A program made the position numbers and the translations under genes. Below, in pieces: positions 27,299-36,822 of a stretch of 59,895 nt of DNA. Source of the DNA: Comamonadaceae bacterium (GTDB taxonomy: Bacteria; Pseudomonadota; Gammaproteobacteria; Burkholderiales; Rhodocyclaceae); the NCBI GenBank assembly GCA_029255645.1, contig JANLJE010000028.1:1-59895 (forward strand), read 5' to 3'. How positions within the stretch are numbered: the stretch's first letter is position 1; the number at the start of each line of letters is the position of its first letter. The notes beneath the pieces are model-generated. The model worked only from the letters and a program-made list of their open reading frames with translations, made no database searches and was not told where the DNA came from.

Positions 27299-27995
27299 GA
27301 ACATTGAGTCGGCAATGCCCGCCGAGGCACAAGCGCCAGATGCTGCGGCTCAGGCACCGGCCAACACCCTGTTCCTGGGCGACAGCGGCGAGTTGGCACT
27401 GGAGACCCTGCGCGCCCTGGTGCAACTGCTGGCAGGGCCATCGCTCGACGGGCGCCGGCATCCAAAACTCTGGCCGATCTTGGTGCGAGACGAAGCGGTG
27501 ATCCGTCGGCGTCTTGCCGAACTTTTTCTCGAACTGGTCATCGACCGAGACGTGCAAGTGGCCTTCACGCGCCAGGCAGATACCGGCGACCTCGAAGTGC
27601 CCCTTCTGCTGCGTCGCGCCCAACTGACCTTCATTGACTCCATTCTGTTGCTCCACCTTCGCCAGCGATTGACCCAGGCGGACTCGCAGGGCGACCGCGC
27701 CGTGGTATCGACAGACGAGATCACGGAGTTTCTCTCCCTCTATGAGCGCGCCGCCAACACCGACCGTGCAGGGTTCGTGAAACGGGTTCACGCCTCCATC
27801 GAGAAGATCAAGAAGCACAGCATCCTGCAGAAAATTCGCTCAAGCGAGGATCGCTTCGAGATTTCGCCGACGCTGAAGCTCCTATTCTCAGCCGAGGAAA
27901 TACAAGCGCTGACGCACCTGTATCAGCGCATGGCCGCCGGAGAGACGCCAGCGCAACTGACTCAGACCGACGCTGATGAGGAGGCCGACCAATGA
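27285..27995 (+). CDS. jetB: Wadjet type I JetB (DUF4194, MksE-like)
   Basis: 236-residue KITE/MksE-like subunit of the Wadjet SMC complex. Characteristic segments are PILVRDEAVIRRRLAELFLE, RRAQLTFIDSILLLHLRQ and a winged-helix C-terminal part (SSEDRFEISPTLKLLF). It begins inside jetA (14-bp overlap) and ends overlapping jetC (ATGA), indicating stoichiometric co-translation. Confidence 0.9.
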   Translation: MNWSENIESAMPAEAQAPDAAAQAPANTLFLGDSGELALETLRALVQLLAGPSLDGRRHPKLWPILVRDEAVIRRRLAELFLELVIDRDVQVAFTRQADTGDLEVPLLLRRAQLTFIDSILLLHLRQRLTQADSQGDRAVVSTDEITEFLSLYERAANTDRAGFVKRVHASIEKIKKHSILQKIRSSEDRFEISPTLKLLFSAEEIQALTHLYQRMAAGETPAQLTQTDADEEADQ

Positions 27996-30900
27996 TTTCG
28001 GAACCCCAAACCGCCTCCTTGTTTGCCCGCGAGCAGTTTCGGATGACTCGCCTGCAGGTTTACAACTGGGGCACTTTCTCCGGCTTGCACGATGTGCCGA
28101 TCAGCGAGCGAGGCTTTCTGTTTGTGGGTCGATCCGGCGCTGGGAAGTCGACGCTGCTCGATGCATTTTCGGCGTTGCTGACGCCACCTCGCTGGATCGA
28201 TTTCAACGCTGCAGCGCGCGAGGCGGACCGCAGCGGTCGTGACCGAAACCTCGTTACCTACATACGTGGTGCGTGGGCTGAACAGAAGGATGGGGAGTCA
28301 GGCGAGATCGCCACGCGCTACCTGCGCGCGGGGACGACCTGGTCAGCCTTGGCGCTGACCTACCAGAATGCCTTGGGCCAGTCTGTGGTGTTGGTACAGG
28401 TGTTCTGGCTGCGCGGTAATGCAAACGGTAGCGCCGACGTCAAACGCCACTACCTTGTCATGGAGCGGGCCTTTGACCTGCGCGAGCTGGAGGACTTTGG
28501 TCAGTCAAACTTCGACATCCGAAAGCTCAAGCAGTCCTTCCCGGAGGCATTCGCTCGCGACGAATTCCGCCCCTATTGCGAACGGTTCTGCCGTCTGCTC
28601 GGCATCGAGAGCGAAATGGCTCTGCGTTTGCTGCACAAAACCCAGTCGGCCAAGAACCTCGGTGACCTCAATACCTTCCTGCGTGACTTCATGCTCGACA
28701 AGCCCGAGACCTTCGAGGTGGCGGATCGCTTGGTTAGTGAATTTGGCGAACTCAATGCTGCCCACCAGGCGGTAGTCACGGCCCGCGAGCAGGTTCAAAC
28801 GCTCGCGCCAGCACGGGAGCAGCATCAGCGTAGGGACTCGTTGATGCTGCAACGTAATGGACTGGAGGAGCTTCGGCTGGGCGTTGATGGCTACCGGGAA
28901 ACCCGACGCATTGAGCTTCTCAAGGAGCACGTGGCAGCCCTGGAGGTGCAAGCCAACGGCTCAGAAGGAGAAGTGGGGCGGCGTCAAAGCACTCTGGAGA
29001 ACCACGCCGCAATCTTGCGCGATCTGGAGCGACAGCACCGTGAAGCAGGCGGTGATCAGATCGAACAATGGGAAGCCGAGAAATCGGGGCTGGAGGGCCA
29101 GCGCACAGATCGCCTGCGCAAACGCGGTCAGGCCGAAGAGGCGTGCAAGAAGCTGGGCTGGAGCCTCCCGGATTCGCCACAGGCCTTCGCGGAACTGTTG
29201 GGCAGCGCGCGGCAGGAAGTCGAAAACTGGGAGCAGCGCAGCAACGATAGCCGCGCCGAGCAGTTCCGCCTGGCCGGTGAAAAAAGGGACGCTGAGGCCG
29301 CATTTTCGCAAGCACGGAAAGAGGTGGAGGCACTGCAGCGCCAGCCATCGAACATTCCGGCCGACATGCTGGAAATGCGTCGAGACATCGCCGCCGCCAT
29401 CGGAATCTCGGAGTCGGCACTACCCTTTGTCGGCGAACTCGTCGAGGTGAAGCCCGATGAGGCCGAATGGCAGGGGGCCATCGAGCGCGTACTGCACGGC
29501 TTTGCGCTTTCACTCCTGGTGGACGAGCGCCAGTATTCGGCGCTGGCCAATCACATCAACACCACCCATCTTGGCCAGCGCCTGGTGTATTACCGGACTG
29601 GCCGCCCGGAGACCTGGCAGGCCAAGCCCATTGGGGCCAATTCGCTCGTCCTCAAGCTGAACGTCAAAGAGGGGACGTATGCCGAATGGCTTCAGGCCGA
29701 GCTACGGCAACGCTTCGATTACGGGTGCGTCGATTCCATTCAGTCGTTCAGGAGTGCTGATCGCGCCATTACCCGCGAGGGCCAGGTCAAGCACAGCAAA
29801 ACCCGGCACGAGAAAGACGACCGTAGAAAGGTCGGCGACCGACGCAACTGGGTGCTCGGATTTGATAACCGGGAGAAGCTTGCGCTCTTTCAAGCTCAGG
29901 CGCAGGAGCTGGCTGACACCATGTCGCGCCTCGGCGGGGAGATCGACAAACTCTCCGACCAAGACAAGAATCGTGCGGCCCGAGCGATGCAGTGCCAGAC
30001 TCTGGTGAATCTCCAGTGGCAGGAAATAGATGTGCTCCCCTTGCTGGATCGCATCTCCACCATTGAGCGGCAGATCCGCGCGGCGCGGGAGGGCAACACC
30101 ACCCTGCTGCAAATCAGCGAGCAGATCGAGCAGCAAAAGAAACTCGTCGATGAAGCTGACAAGGATCTTCGGCAGGCAATGCGTGCGCACGATTCGATTG
30201 TTGACCAGATCAAGACCAGCACCCAGAAACTGGAATCTCTCCTGCAGGACGCGTCTATCGTGCCCTTGACGCCCCATCAGGTTTCGGGCCTTGACGAGCG
30301 CTTCGCCAGGCAGTCAGAGGCAGTCCGGCTCGAAAACCTCGACAAGGTGACAACTTCTGTCGAGCGTGCACTCAATGCGGAGATTGAAGAGGTCAACCGT
30401 GGGATTGGTGCCTGCGAGAAGGAAATGGAAGCGCGCTTTGCCGACTTCAAACGGCAATGGCCGATGGACGCGGGCGACATGGATACGAGCCTTGCCAGCG
30501 CGCCAGACTTCTTCGCCAAACTGGTGCGGCTGGAGACCGATGGACTGCCCGCCTATGAGCAGCGATTCTTTGAATTGCTGCAGAACCAAAGTCACCAGAA
30601 TCTGGCTGCGCTTTCCACCTACCTGAACGATGCGCGCAAGGCGATCCTGGAACGGATGGATCTGGTCAACGACAGTCTTGGCCAGGTGCCCTTCAACCAG
30701 AGCGCCCATCAGCGCACCTATCTCCACATCGATGCCAGCGACCGGCAGCTGGTCGAGGTCAAGGAGTTCAAGCAGGAGATCCAGCAGGCACTGAGCCATG
30801 CATGGACGGAGGAGCGCGAGTTTGCCGAGGCGCGGTTCCTGGCCTTGCGACGACTGGTGGATCGACTCGCCAGTCAGGACCCCGAGCAGAAACGCTGGCG

Positions 30901-31366
30901 CGAGACTGTGCTGGACGTTCGACAGCATGTCGAGTTCATCGGACGGGAAATCGATGAAAGCGGCGTCGAGGTCGAGATCTACCGCAGCGGAGCAGGCAAG
31001 TCCGGCGGCCAACGGCAGAAGCTGGCCACCACGTGCCTGGCCGCAGCCCTGCGCTATCAACTGGGCGGGAACGACCACGGCGTGCCGATGTATGCGCCCG
31101 TCGTGCTGGATGAAGCCTTCGACAAGGCGGATAACGAGTTCACCGCTTTGGCGATGAACATCTTTACCAATTTCGGATTCCAGATGGTGGTCGCTACGCC
31201 GCTGAAGTCCGTCATGACCCTCGAACCCTTCATCGGTGGCGCCTGCTTCGTGGATATCAGCGATCGGCGCGTCTCAGGCGTCCTGCTGATCGAGTACGAC
31301 GGTGATCGTCAGCGCTTGAAGCTGCCAGAGCACGCACGAGAGGAGGCTGGCGCTGAAGCTTCCTGA
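27992..31366 (+). CDS. jetC: Wadjet type I JetC (SMC/MukB-like ATPase)
   Basis: 1124-residue SMC-like ATPase. Walker A GRSGAGKST at residues 46-54, long coiled-coil arms (roughly 230-460 and 630-860) around a hinge-like centre, ABC signature KSGGQRQKLA at about 1003 and Walker B VVLDEAFDKAD at about 1038. This is the motor that loop-extrudes DNA in the Wadjet complex. Length and motif layout are intact, with no frame interruption. It is followed by jetD, whose start overlaps its end. Confidence 0.93.
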   Translation: MISEPQTASLFAREQFRMTRLQVYNWGTFSGLHDVPISERGFLFVGRSGAGKSTLLDAFSALLTPPRWIDFNAAAREADRSGRDRNLVTYIRGAWAEQKDGESGEIATRYLRAGTTWSALALTYQNALGQSVVLVQVFWLRGNANGSADVKRHYLVMERAFDLRELEDFGQSNFDIRKLKQSFPEAFARDEFRPYCERFCRLLGIESEMALRLLHKTQSAKNLGDLNTFLRDFMLDKPETFEVADRLVSEFGELNAAHQAVVTAREQVQTLAPAREQHQRRDSLMLQRNGLEELRLGVDGYRETRRIELLKEHVAALEVQANGSEGEVGRRQSTLENHAAILRDLERQHREAGGDQIEQWEAEKSGLEGQRTDRLRKRGQAEEACKKLGWSLPDSPQAFAELLGSARQEVENWEQRSNDSRAEQFRLAGEKRDAEAAFSQARKEVEALQRQPSNIPADMLEMRRDIAAAIGISESALPFVGELVEVKPDEAEWQGAIERVLHGFALSLLVDERQYSALANHINTTHLGQRLVYYRTGRPETWQAKPIGANSLVLKLNVKEGTYAEWLQAELRQRFDYGCVDSIQSFRSADRAITREGQVKHSKTRHEKDDRRKVGDRRNWVLGFDNREKLALFQAQAQELADTMSRLGGEIDKLSDQDKNRAARAMQCQTLVNLQWQEIDVLPLLDRISTIERQIRAAREGNTTLLQISEQIEQQKKLVDEADKDLRQAMRAHDSIVDQIKTSTQKLESLLQDASIVPLTPHQVSGLDERFARQSEAVRLENLDKVTTSVERALNAEIEEVNRGIGACEKEMEARFADFKRQWPMDAGDMDTSLASAPDFFAKLVRLETDGLPAYEQRFFELLQNQSHQNLAALSTYLNDARKAILERMDLVNDSLGQVPFNQSAHQRTYLHIDASDRQLVEVKEFKQEIQQALSHAWTEEREFAEARFLALRRLVDRLASQDPEQKRWRETVLDVRQHVEFIGREIDESGVEVEIYRSGAGKSGGQRQKLATTCLAAALRYQLGGNDHGVPMYAPVVLDEAFDKADNEFTALAMNIFTNFGFQMVVATPLKSVMTLEPFIGGACFVDISDRRVSGVLLIEYDGDRQRLKLPEHAREEAGAEAS

Positions 31367-32531
31367 AGATGTTCGGCAGTTGCTTGCCCGTCGCTTTCAA
31401 AGCAGGCACCGCGAGTGGTTGTGCGGTGATCCGGGCGAGGGCCAATGGCCATTGGAAGTTCCGCTCGGTGTGCCGACGGAGCAGGCTGCGCTGAGGCAGG
31501 TCGATGGCGTTCGCGCTTGGGTGGGCGCTTGGCAACATTGGCAAGCCAATACCGTACAAACATCGGGCACCTTGTCCTGGTGTGAGCGGCGGTGGAAAGC
31601 GCTTGGCGTCCAGCGACTACCGGAGAAGCTGGCATTGCGCGGCCCGGAGGACGTTGCCAAGTGGATCGGTGAGTCCGCACGATGGGGGCGTGCTCAATCG
31701 CGCTACCGGACGCTCACTTTTCGCTGGCCGGTACTGGAGCAGCAGTTGCCGAGGTACTTTGATGTCCTGGCGGACTACGGCGATGCCGATTTTCACCGGC
31801 TGGCAGAGATGCTGGATTGGATTGCGAACCATCCACAATCCGACCTCTATCCCCGCCAGCTGCCGGTGTCCGGGCTGGATAGCAAATGGCTCGATGGGCG
31901 CAAAGGGCTGCTGACGGATCTGGTGGCCGCGATTCAAGAGGACTCTTCCAGCGACCTGGATTTCTACCAGCGCTGCGGCCTGAAAGCGCCTCCACGCCTT
32001 GTGCGAATGCGGGTGCTGGATCCGGCGTTGCGAGCCAGGGTCGGTGGCGTGGGTGACATCACTGCCCCCGTGGAAGACCTGGCGGGTCTCAATTTGCCGG
32101 TCTCACATGGGTTCATTGTCGAGAACCTTCAAACCGGACTGGCAATGTCCGACATGCCGGGCGCCGTGGTGTTCATGCGGCTTGGCTATAACGTCGACGT
32201 GCTGGCCCGTTTCCCTTGGCTTGGCCGCGCGAAGTGCATCTACTGGGGCGATTTGGACACCCATGGATTTGCCATCCTGCATCGCGCCCGTTCATACATT
32301 CCAGCGTTGCAATCCGTGCTCATGGACGAAGACACCTTGCTACAACACAAGACGCTGTGGGTGGATGAATCGGCGCAGCATCCGGCAACGGAACTGACAC
32401 TCCTGACAGAGCAAGAGCAGCAACTCTATCGGGATCTCAAGCAGCAGCGCTGGGGGCAAAACGTTCGTTTGGAGCAGGAGCGGATCGACTGGGCTACCGC
32501 ATGGAGCGTGTTGCAGCGGGCATTGGCCTAA
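31353..32531 (+). CDS. jetD: Wadjet type I JetD (DUF3322/DUF2220, TOPRIM nuclease), CTG start
   Basis: 392-residue nuclease subunit that cleaves plasmid DNA. An N-terminal DUF3322 part is followed by a TOPRIM-like DUF2220 core with VENLQ (E257) and YWGDLDTHG (D300/D302). No ATG, GTG or TTG precedes the conserved start LKLPEDVRQLLARR. A CTG at 31353 has a perfect AGGAGG six bases upstream and would overlap jetC by 14 bp, the same overlap as jetA/jetB. The only conventional candidate is a TTG at 31380, which lacks a Shine-Dalgarno sequence and would cut off the conserved N terminus. Confidence 0.85.
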   Translation: MKLPEDVRQLLARRFQSRHREWLCGDPGEGQWPLEVPLGVPTEQAALRQVDGVRAWVGAWQHWQANTVQTSGTLSWCERRWKALGVQRLPEKLALRGPEDVAKWIGESARWGRAQSRYRTLTFRWPVLEQQLPRYFDVLADYGDADFHRLAEMLDWIANHPQSDLYPRQLPVSGLDSKWLDGRKGLLTDLVAAIQEDSSSDLDFYQRCGLKAPPRLVRMRVLDPALRARVGGVGDITAPVEDLAGLNLPVSHGFIVENLQTGLAMSDMPGAVVFMRLGYNVDVLARFPWLGRAKCIYWGDLDTHGFAILHRARSYIPALQSVLMDEDTLLQHKTLWVDESAQHPATELTLLTEQEQQLYRDLKQQRWGQNVRLEQERIDWATAWSVLQRALA

Positions 32532-32770
32532 AGCCACTGGCCCGCAGTGGTTGCCTGCCGATGGCAGAACCTGATCAACGCAGCGCGTTCAGCACTTTTC
32601 CGGCTTCCGGCCAGGGCGGCCGTGGTTTGCCTGACTGTATCCGGTCGAGCGCCTTGAAGGCGTCGTCGACTGACGGCAGCTGGTTCTCGATCATGGCGCA
32701 CAGCAGCCCGATGGTGCCACGGTTATCCCGCGTGCGCCGTCATGATTTCGGGCTGTCCAGCTTGGTCGGC
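32532..32770. other. Recombination scar with a minus-strand gene fragment
   Basis: Between jetD and the next cassette. On the minus strand (about 32575-32735) an open C-terminal fragment reads DNRGTIGLLCAMIENQLPSV...PRPPWPEAGKVLNALR and stops at TGA (32575-32577). It has no start and joins unrelated plus-strand coding sequence at its upstream end. I do not recognise the parent gene. Confidence 0.5.
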
Positions 32771-32917
32771 ATGCGCAGGGCAGTCACTGAAACCGGTTTT
32801 GCCCTGGAAGCGCAGCTTGAAAACCCTGATTTGGGGACCTATCACGGCTACCCCATGCCTGGGACGGATCCGCTGTCGCTGGAAGTCATTCGTCGTTGGA
32901 GAGGGCTCAATGGCTGA
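32771..32917 (+). CDS. Small ORF coupled to the ImmA-like gene
   Basis: 48-residue ORF from ATG 32771: MRRAVTETGFALEAQLENPD...YHGYPMPGTDPLSLEVIRRW. The C-terminal HGYPMP...D...IRRW segment looks conserved, and the N terminus may have been lost in the adjacent scar, since the frame stays open upstream. Its stop overlaps the next gene's start (ATGGCTGA), so the two proteins are probably partners. Confidence 0.5.
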   Translation: MRRAVTETGFALEAQLENPDLGTYHGYPMPGTDPLSLEVIRRWRGLNG

Positions 32918-34229
32918 TTTGTGCATCAACGCGAAGTGGATGGCATCAACATCCGGAGAACCGGAAGTCATGGCCACGGCAGCCTGGGTGGAGATTCATG
33001 TCGATAGCATGGTCCTGACCCGGAACCAGGATGTCTGGGCGGAGACCGTGCGTGACAGCGTCTTGGTCTCAGCCTACCCGCTGGCTATGTGGTTTGCGAG
33101 TTCGTGGTGGCGTCTCAATCATGAGCCCCTGCCAACGCAGCAGCCTGGCCATGACTGGCGAATGGCCCATGAGCTTGGTGCAGCCAATCACGGCTTCGTG
33201 TGGCCGCGCACCATCTTTATCCCGGATGGTGAGGCAATTCACGTGTGGGCCGGGGCATCGATGACGCCGGATCAGTCAGTGCAGTACCTGCAAGCGCTGG
33301 AAGTGCCGAAAATGATCACGTTGACTGGCTTTCAGCAGAGCGTCGAGCGCTTCATCCACAGCGTGCTGGCCCGCTTGGATGCCAAGGGGCTCGCGGGGTC
33401 GAATTTGGCGCAGCTGTGGGCCCTCGTGCAGGAAGATTCAGCGGACCCCGAGGGGCTCCGCAGGAGGAAGCTGGAGGCCGAACTGGGATTCGATCCCGAG
33501 GAGTGCCCGGAGCAAGCGCTGAACGCGGCATTGCTGTGGGAGAGCCAGGTCGGAGATGCGGCACTGTCAGAGCTGGCGCCGGCGATTGCAGCGTCGGGAG
33601 CTACCCCGGATTTGGCGCTCATCGGGCAACTGGCGAGTGCCGGCGGAATTGTTGGCACTCCCGAGATCTCGCCTGACAGCATCGATCATCTGGATCATGG
33701 GGCACCTTGGGAGCGTGCGATTCACGACGCTCGTGCGCTTCGGCATAAGATGGGCAATGTCAGCGGCCCAATCCCCGACCATAGTCTACATGACCTGCTT
33801 GGCGTGAGCAGTGAGGCAGCCACCAATTGGTCGGCGCCGGCAGGACGGGCGCCAGTAGCGGTGGCGATACCACTGAACGATCACCAGTTGAAGTTTGTTC
33901 CGCGCCGGCGCAACCGTGTCGGGCGGCGCTTCGAGCTAGCACGTTTCTTGGGCGAATACCTCCGTCCCTCGTCCCACGAAGTGCGTTGGCTTGCATCAAC
34001 CGACCTATCGACTTTCCGTCAAAAGTACCAGCGCGCTTTCGCCGCAGAATTTCTTTGCCCCATCGATTCATTGACGTCCTTTTTGAGCGGCGATTTCTCT
34101 TCATACGCCATTGAAGAAGCCGCCGCCGAGTTCGATGTCAGCGAGCAGACGATAACAAGCCTGTTGCTCAACAACGGCTACATTCACCATCATTGGACTG
34201 ACGGCATGCCGTATCGAATGGTAGCCTGA
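32910..34229 (+). CDS. ImmA/IrrE-like protein lacking the zinc ligands
   Basis: 439-residue protein. A beta-rich N-terminal domain (about 1-120, containing DWRMAHELGAANHGF and FIPDGEAIHVWAG) precedes a helical middle. The C-terminal region (about 330-435) follows the ImmA/IrrE peptidase pattern: RRFELARFLGEYL (about 339-351), YQRAFAAEFLCP, then AAEFDVSEQTITSLLLNNGYI. In active family members the first block is AHELGH-like; here H-E-x-x-H is replaced by R-F-x-x-E, so zinc proteolysis is not expected. Start ATG 32910 overlaps the upstream small ORF. It sits just behind Wadjet, so a defence or toxin-antitoxin-like role is an inference only. Confidence 0.65.
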   Translation: MADLCINAKWMASTSGEPEVMATAAWVEIHVDSMVLTRNQDVWAETVRDSVLVSAYPLAMWFASSWWRLNHEPLPTQQPGHDWRMAHELGAANHGFVWPRTIFIPDGEAIHVWAGASMTPDQSVQYLQALEVPKMITLTGFQQSVERFIHSVLARLDAKGLAGSNLAQLWALVQEDSADPEGLRRRKLEAELGFDPEECPEQALNAALLWESQVGDAALSELAPAIAASGATPDLALIGQLASAGGIVGTPEISPDSIDHLDHGAPWERAIHDARALRHKMGNVSGPIPDHSLHDLLGVSSEAATNWSAPAGRAPVAVAIPLNDHQLKFVPRRRNRVGRRFELARFLGEYLRPSSHEVRWLASTDLSTFRQKYQRAFAAEFLCPIDSLTSFLSGDFSSYAIEEAAAEFDVSEQTITSLLLNNGYIHHHWTDGMPYRMVA

Positions 34230-34401
34230 CCTGCTTTTCGTGATCTCAAGTTCCGCTTGGGGTCAGAGGCGAGAGAGTTCGCGTTTCCCAACGTAGTAGC
34301 CTGATTTAGCTGAAAAATTTTGCCGCCCAGGACGGCTTCGCAAGTACCCGGAAACAAGCCTGTGCTTGTCCCTGCGCCGGCCCCGGCTGCCCCGATCTGC
34401 C

Positions 34402-36822
34402 TCACCACTGATCGATGGGAAGCGGTTTGCCGAAAAAATACCCCTGGAAGTGGCGGCAGCCACGCTCAAAGAGGAAGTCATACTGCGCTTCCGTTTCCAC
34501 GCCCTCGGCGATGACCTCGAGGCCAAGTGACTTGCTCATGGCCAGTATGGCGCAAACGATAGCAGCATCACTCTGGTTGTTCAGGATGTCGCGAACAAAC
34601 CCCTGATCGATTTTGAGTTGTGACAACGGCAACCGTTTCAGGTAGGCCAGTGATGAAAACCCGGTGCCAAAATCGTCGAGCGAGAAACTGACACCCAGTT
34701 GCTTGATCTCCTGCATCCGTTTCACCGTTTCATTCACGTCGGATAACAGCACGCTCTCTGTCAATTCAAGCTTCAGCCTGCCGGGGTTGATACCGGAACG
34801 TTCGATATGCCGGCTCACCTGTTCGGCAAAATCTTTCTGTTTGAACTGGATGGAACTGACGTTCACGGCAATGACCAGTTGGTTTTTATCCGGATCATCC
34901 TCCCATGCCTTGATCTGACTGCAAGCCTGGGCCATCACCCAGTTCCCGATGGGGATGATCAATCCACTATCCTCCGCCAGGGGGATGAACTGTGCCGGCG
35001 AAACCGGGGCGCCATGCTCAGGCAACCAGCGCAGCAGCGCTTCTGCGCCGACGCGATTGCCATCGCTATCCACCTGAGGCTGGTAGTAGAGGGACAACTC
35101 CCCGTTATCCAGTGCCCGGCGCAGTCCCATCGTCATCCTGGCCCGCTCTTCGATTTCCGTCTGCATCACTGGACTGAAAAAGCGGATGGTATTCCGTCCT
35201 GAATTCTTGGCCTGATAGAGCGCTACATCCACCTGTTTGATAAGCCCCTCAACCGAGTTTTCTTCTTCCTTGAAGATCGTCACGCCAATACTGGAGGTGG
35301 TGTAGTGGGAGAAACCGACGCTCTCGAACACATATTTCCTGGCGATCTCCCCGCGTATCCTTTCCGCCACCTTCATCGCCTGCCTGGTGGCACTGGACTC
35401 GTCAGACCCAAGCATCTCGATGATGACGACAAACTCGTCCCCGCCAAACCGGCCAACCGTACCCGTCTCCCCGACGCTGTCCGTGATGCGCTTGGCGACC
35501 TCACACAGCAGCAGGTCACCAATGCCGTGCCCTCTGGAATCGTTGAGGTCCTTGAAGTTGTCCAGGTCCAGCATCAACAGTGCGGCGTATTGCTTGTGCC
35601 TGACGCTGTTTGCCAGAGCCTCTTCCAGGTGGTCCATGAGGAGTCGACGGTTCGGCAGGCTGGTGAGCGGGTCGAAATAGGCCAGGTTGCGGATGTCATC
35701 TTCGGCCTGTTTTTTCGCGGTAATGTCTGAGTAGACGCCCAGGACGCCGATGATCTGCCCGTCGTTGTCACGCAGCGGCACCTTCGATACGCTCAGCCAT
35801 AGTGACTTGCCGCCCGCGGTTTTACAGAAACATTCGCGGTCGATCTTCGGTATGCCGGAGTCCATGACGGCAATGTCATCCGTACGGATCTGTTCTGCAA
35901 GCTCAGTCCAGATCATGTCGTAGTCGGTCTTGCCAACTAACTCCTCGGGCGAGGCGTAACCCGCATCTTCGGCAAAACGGGTATTGCAGCCGATGAAACG
36001 GAAGTCACGATCCTTCCAGAATACGCGTATGGGCGCCGTCTGGATCACCGATTGCAGCAGATCTTTCTGTTCTTTCAGTTCAGCTGCATCTTCCCGCGAC
36101 TTGCCGATGAGCTCGGCAAGCTCGTCAGTCATCGAGTTGATGCCGGCCTGGATCTGCCCGATTTCATCGTAATAAGTAACCGGTATCCTCTCTTGCAACG
36201 CTCCGTTCTTGATTTTCCCCAGAACCTTGAGCGATGCCTTCACCCTGCGAGTGATCAATCTATGGGCAACATAGACGATGACGAGTGAAGTCAGCAGAAT
36301 GAATACCACGGAGCCGGCTACCCCCATGAGAATGATGCTTGTCTTCTTGGCATCGAGTTCCGCACTGCTGATCGTGAACACCAGGTGATACAGCGCGTCG
36401 CCGCTGCTGCTTGTCACCGCCTGCACGGCAGTGAGCGTGGATGCGCCCGGGATGAACCTCATTTCTTCCTTCGCGCGCACCAGCCAGTCGGACTTGATCG
36501 CTTCGATATCACTGGCCTTGCGTCCGAGATATTCCGGTGTTGTCGAGACGATGACATGACCGCTGCCCCCAATGACCACCCCACCAAGATAGGGTTCGCC
36601 AATCAGGTCTTGCATCAGTTTTTTTTGCGAAATGACGCTGATCGGCAGCTGGTCGGTGGCGATCATCTCGCCGACCCGACGCATGCTGGTATGGGTACGT
36701 TTCACCATTTCATGGCTGAACTGGTTGATATAAAACCAGCCAAGCGTACTGAGCGATGCGATCTCGACACCGACAACCAGAATGGCGACACGCGCGATGA
36801 GGCTCAACCTGGAATTTTTCAC
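34402..36822 (-). CDS. Membrane PAS-GGDEF-EAL cyclic-di-GMP protein
   Basis: 806-residue inner-membrane signalling protein. Transmembrane helix at about 10-30, a periplasmic sensor loop of about 140 residues (GEPYLGGVVIGGSGHVIVST), a second helix near 185-208, HAMP-like linker, PAS domain, GGDEF with intact RFGGDEF, and EAL with GAEALLRW and DDFGTGFSSL. Both catalytic sites look active. Its ATG overlaps the stop of the upstream periplasmic binding protein (36819-36822), so that protein likely delivers the ligand signal. It lies at the right end of the accessory block on the minus strand. Confidence 0.93.
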   Translation of the reverse strand: MKNSRLSLIARVAILVVGVEIASLSTLGWFYINQFSHEMVKRTHTSMRRVGEMIATDQLPISVISQKKLMQDLIGEPYLGGVVIGGSGHVIVSTTPEYLGRKASDIEAIKSDWLVRAKEEMRFIPGASTLTAVQAVTSSSGDALYHLVFTISSAELDAKKTSIILMGVAGSVVFILLTSLVIVYVAHRLITRRVKASLKVLGKIKNGALQERIPVTYYDEIGQIQAGINSMTDELAELIGKSREDAAELKEQKDLLQSVIQTAPIRVFWKDRDFRFIGCNTRFAEDAGYASPEELVGKTDYDMIWTELAEQIRTDDIAVMDSGIPKIDRECFCKTAGGKSLWLSVSKVPLRDNDGQIIGVLGVYSDITAKKQAEDDIRNLAYFDPLTSLPNRRLLMDHLEEALANSVRHKQYAALLMLDLDNFKDLNDSRGHGIGDLLLCEVAKRITDSVGETGTVGRFGGDEFVVIIEMLGSDESSATRQAMKVAERIRGEIARKYVFESVGFSHYTTSSIGVTIFKEEENSVEGLIKQVDVALYQAKNSGRNTIRFFSPVMQTEIEERARMTMGLRRALDNGELSLYYQPQVDSDGNRVGAEALLRWLPEHGAPVSPAQFIPLAEDSGLIIPIGNWVMAQACSQIKAWEDDPDKNQLVIAVNVSSIQFKQKDFAEQVSRHIERSGINPGRLKLELTESVLLSDVNETVKRMQEIKQLGVSFSLDDFGTGFSSLAYLKRLPLSQLKIDQGFVRDILNNQSDAAIVCAILAMSKSLGLEVIAEGVETEAQYDFLFERGCRHFQGYFFGKPLPIDQW

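Noticed and set aside
31380-32531. jetD starting at TTG 31380
   Set aside because: No ribosome site and loses the LKLPEDVRQ segment; CTG 31353 with AGGAGG fits better, though not proven.
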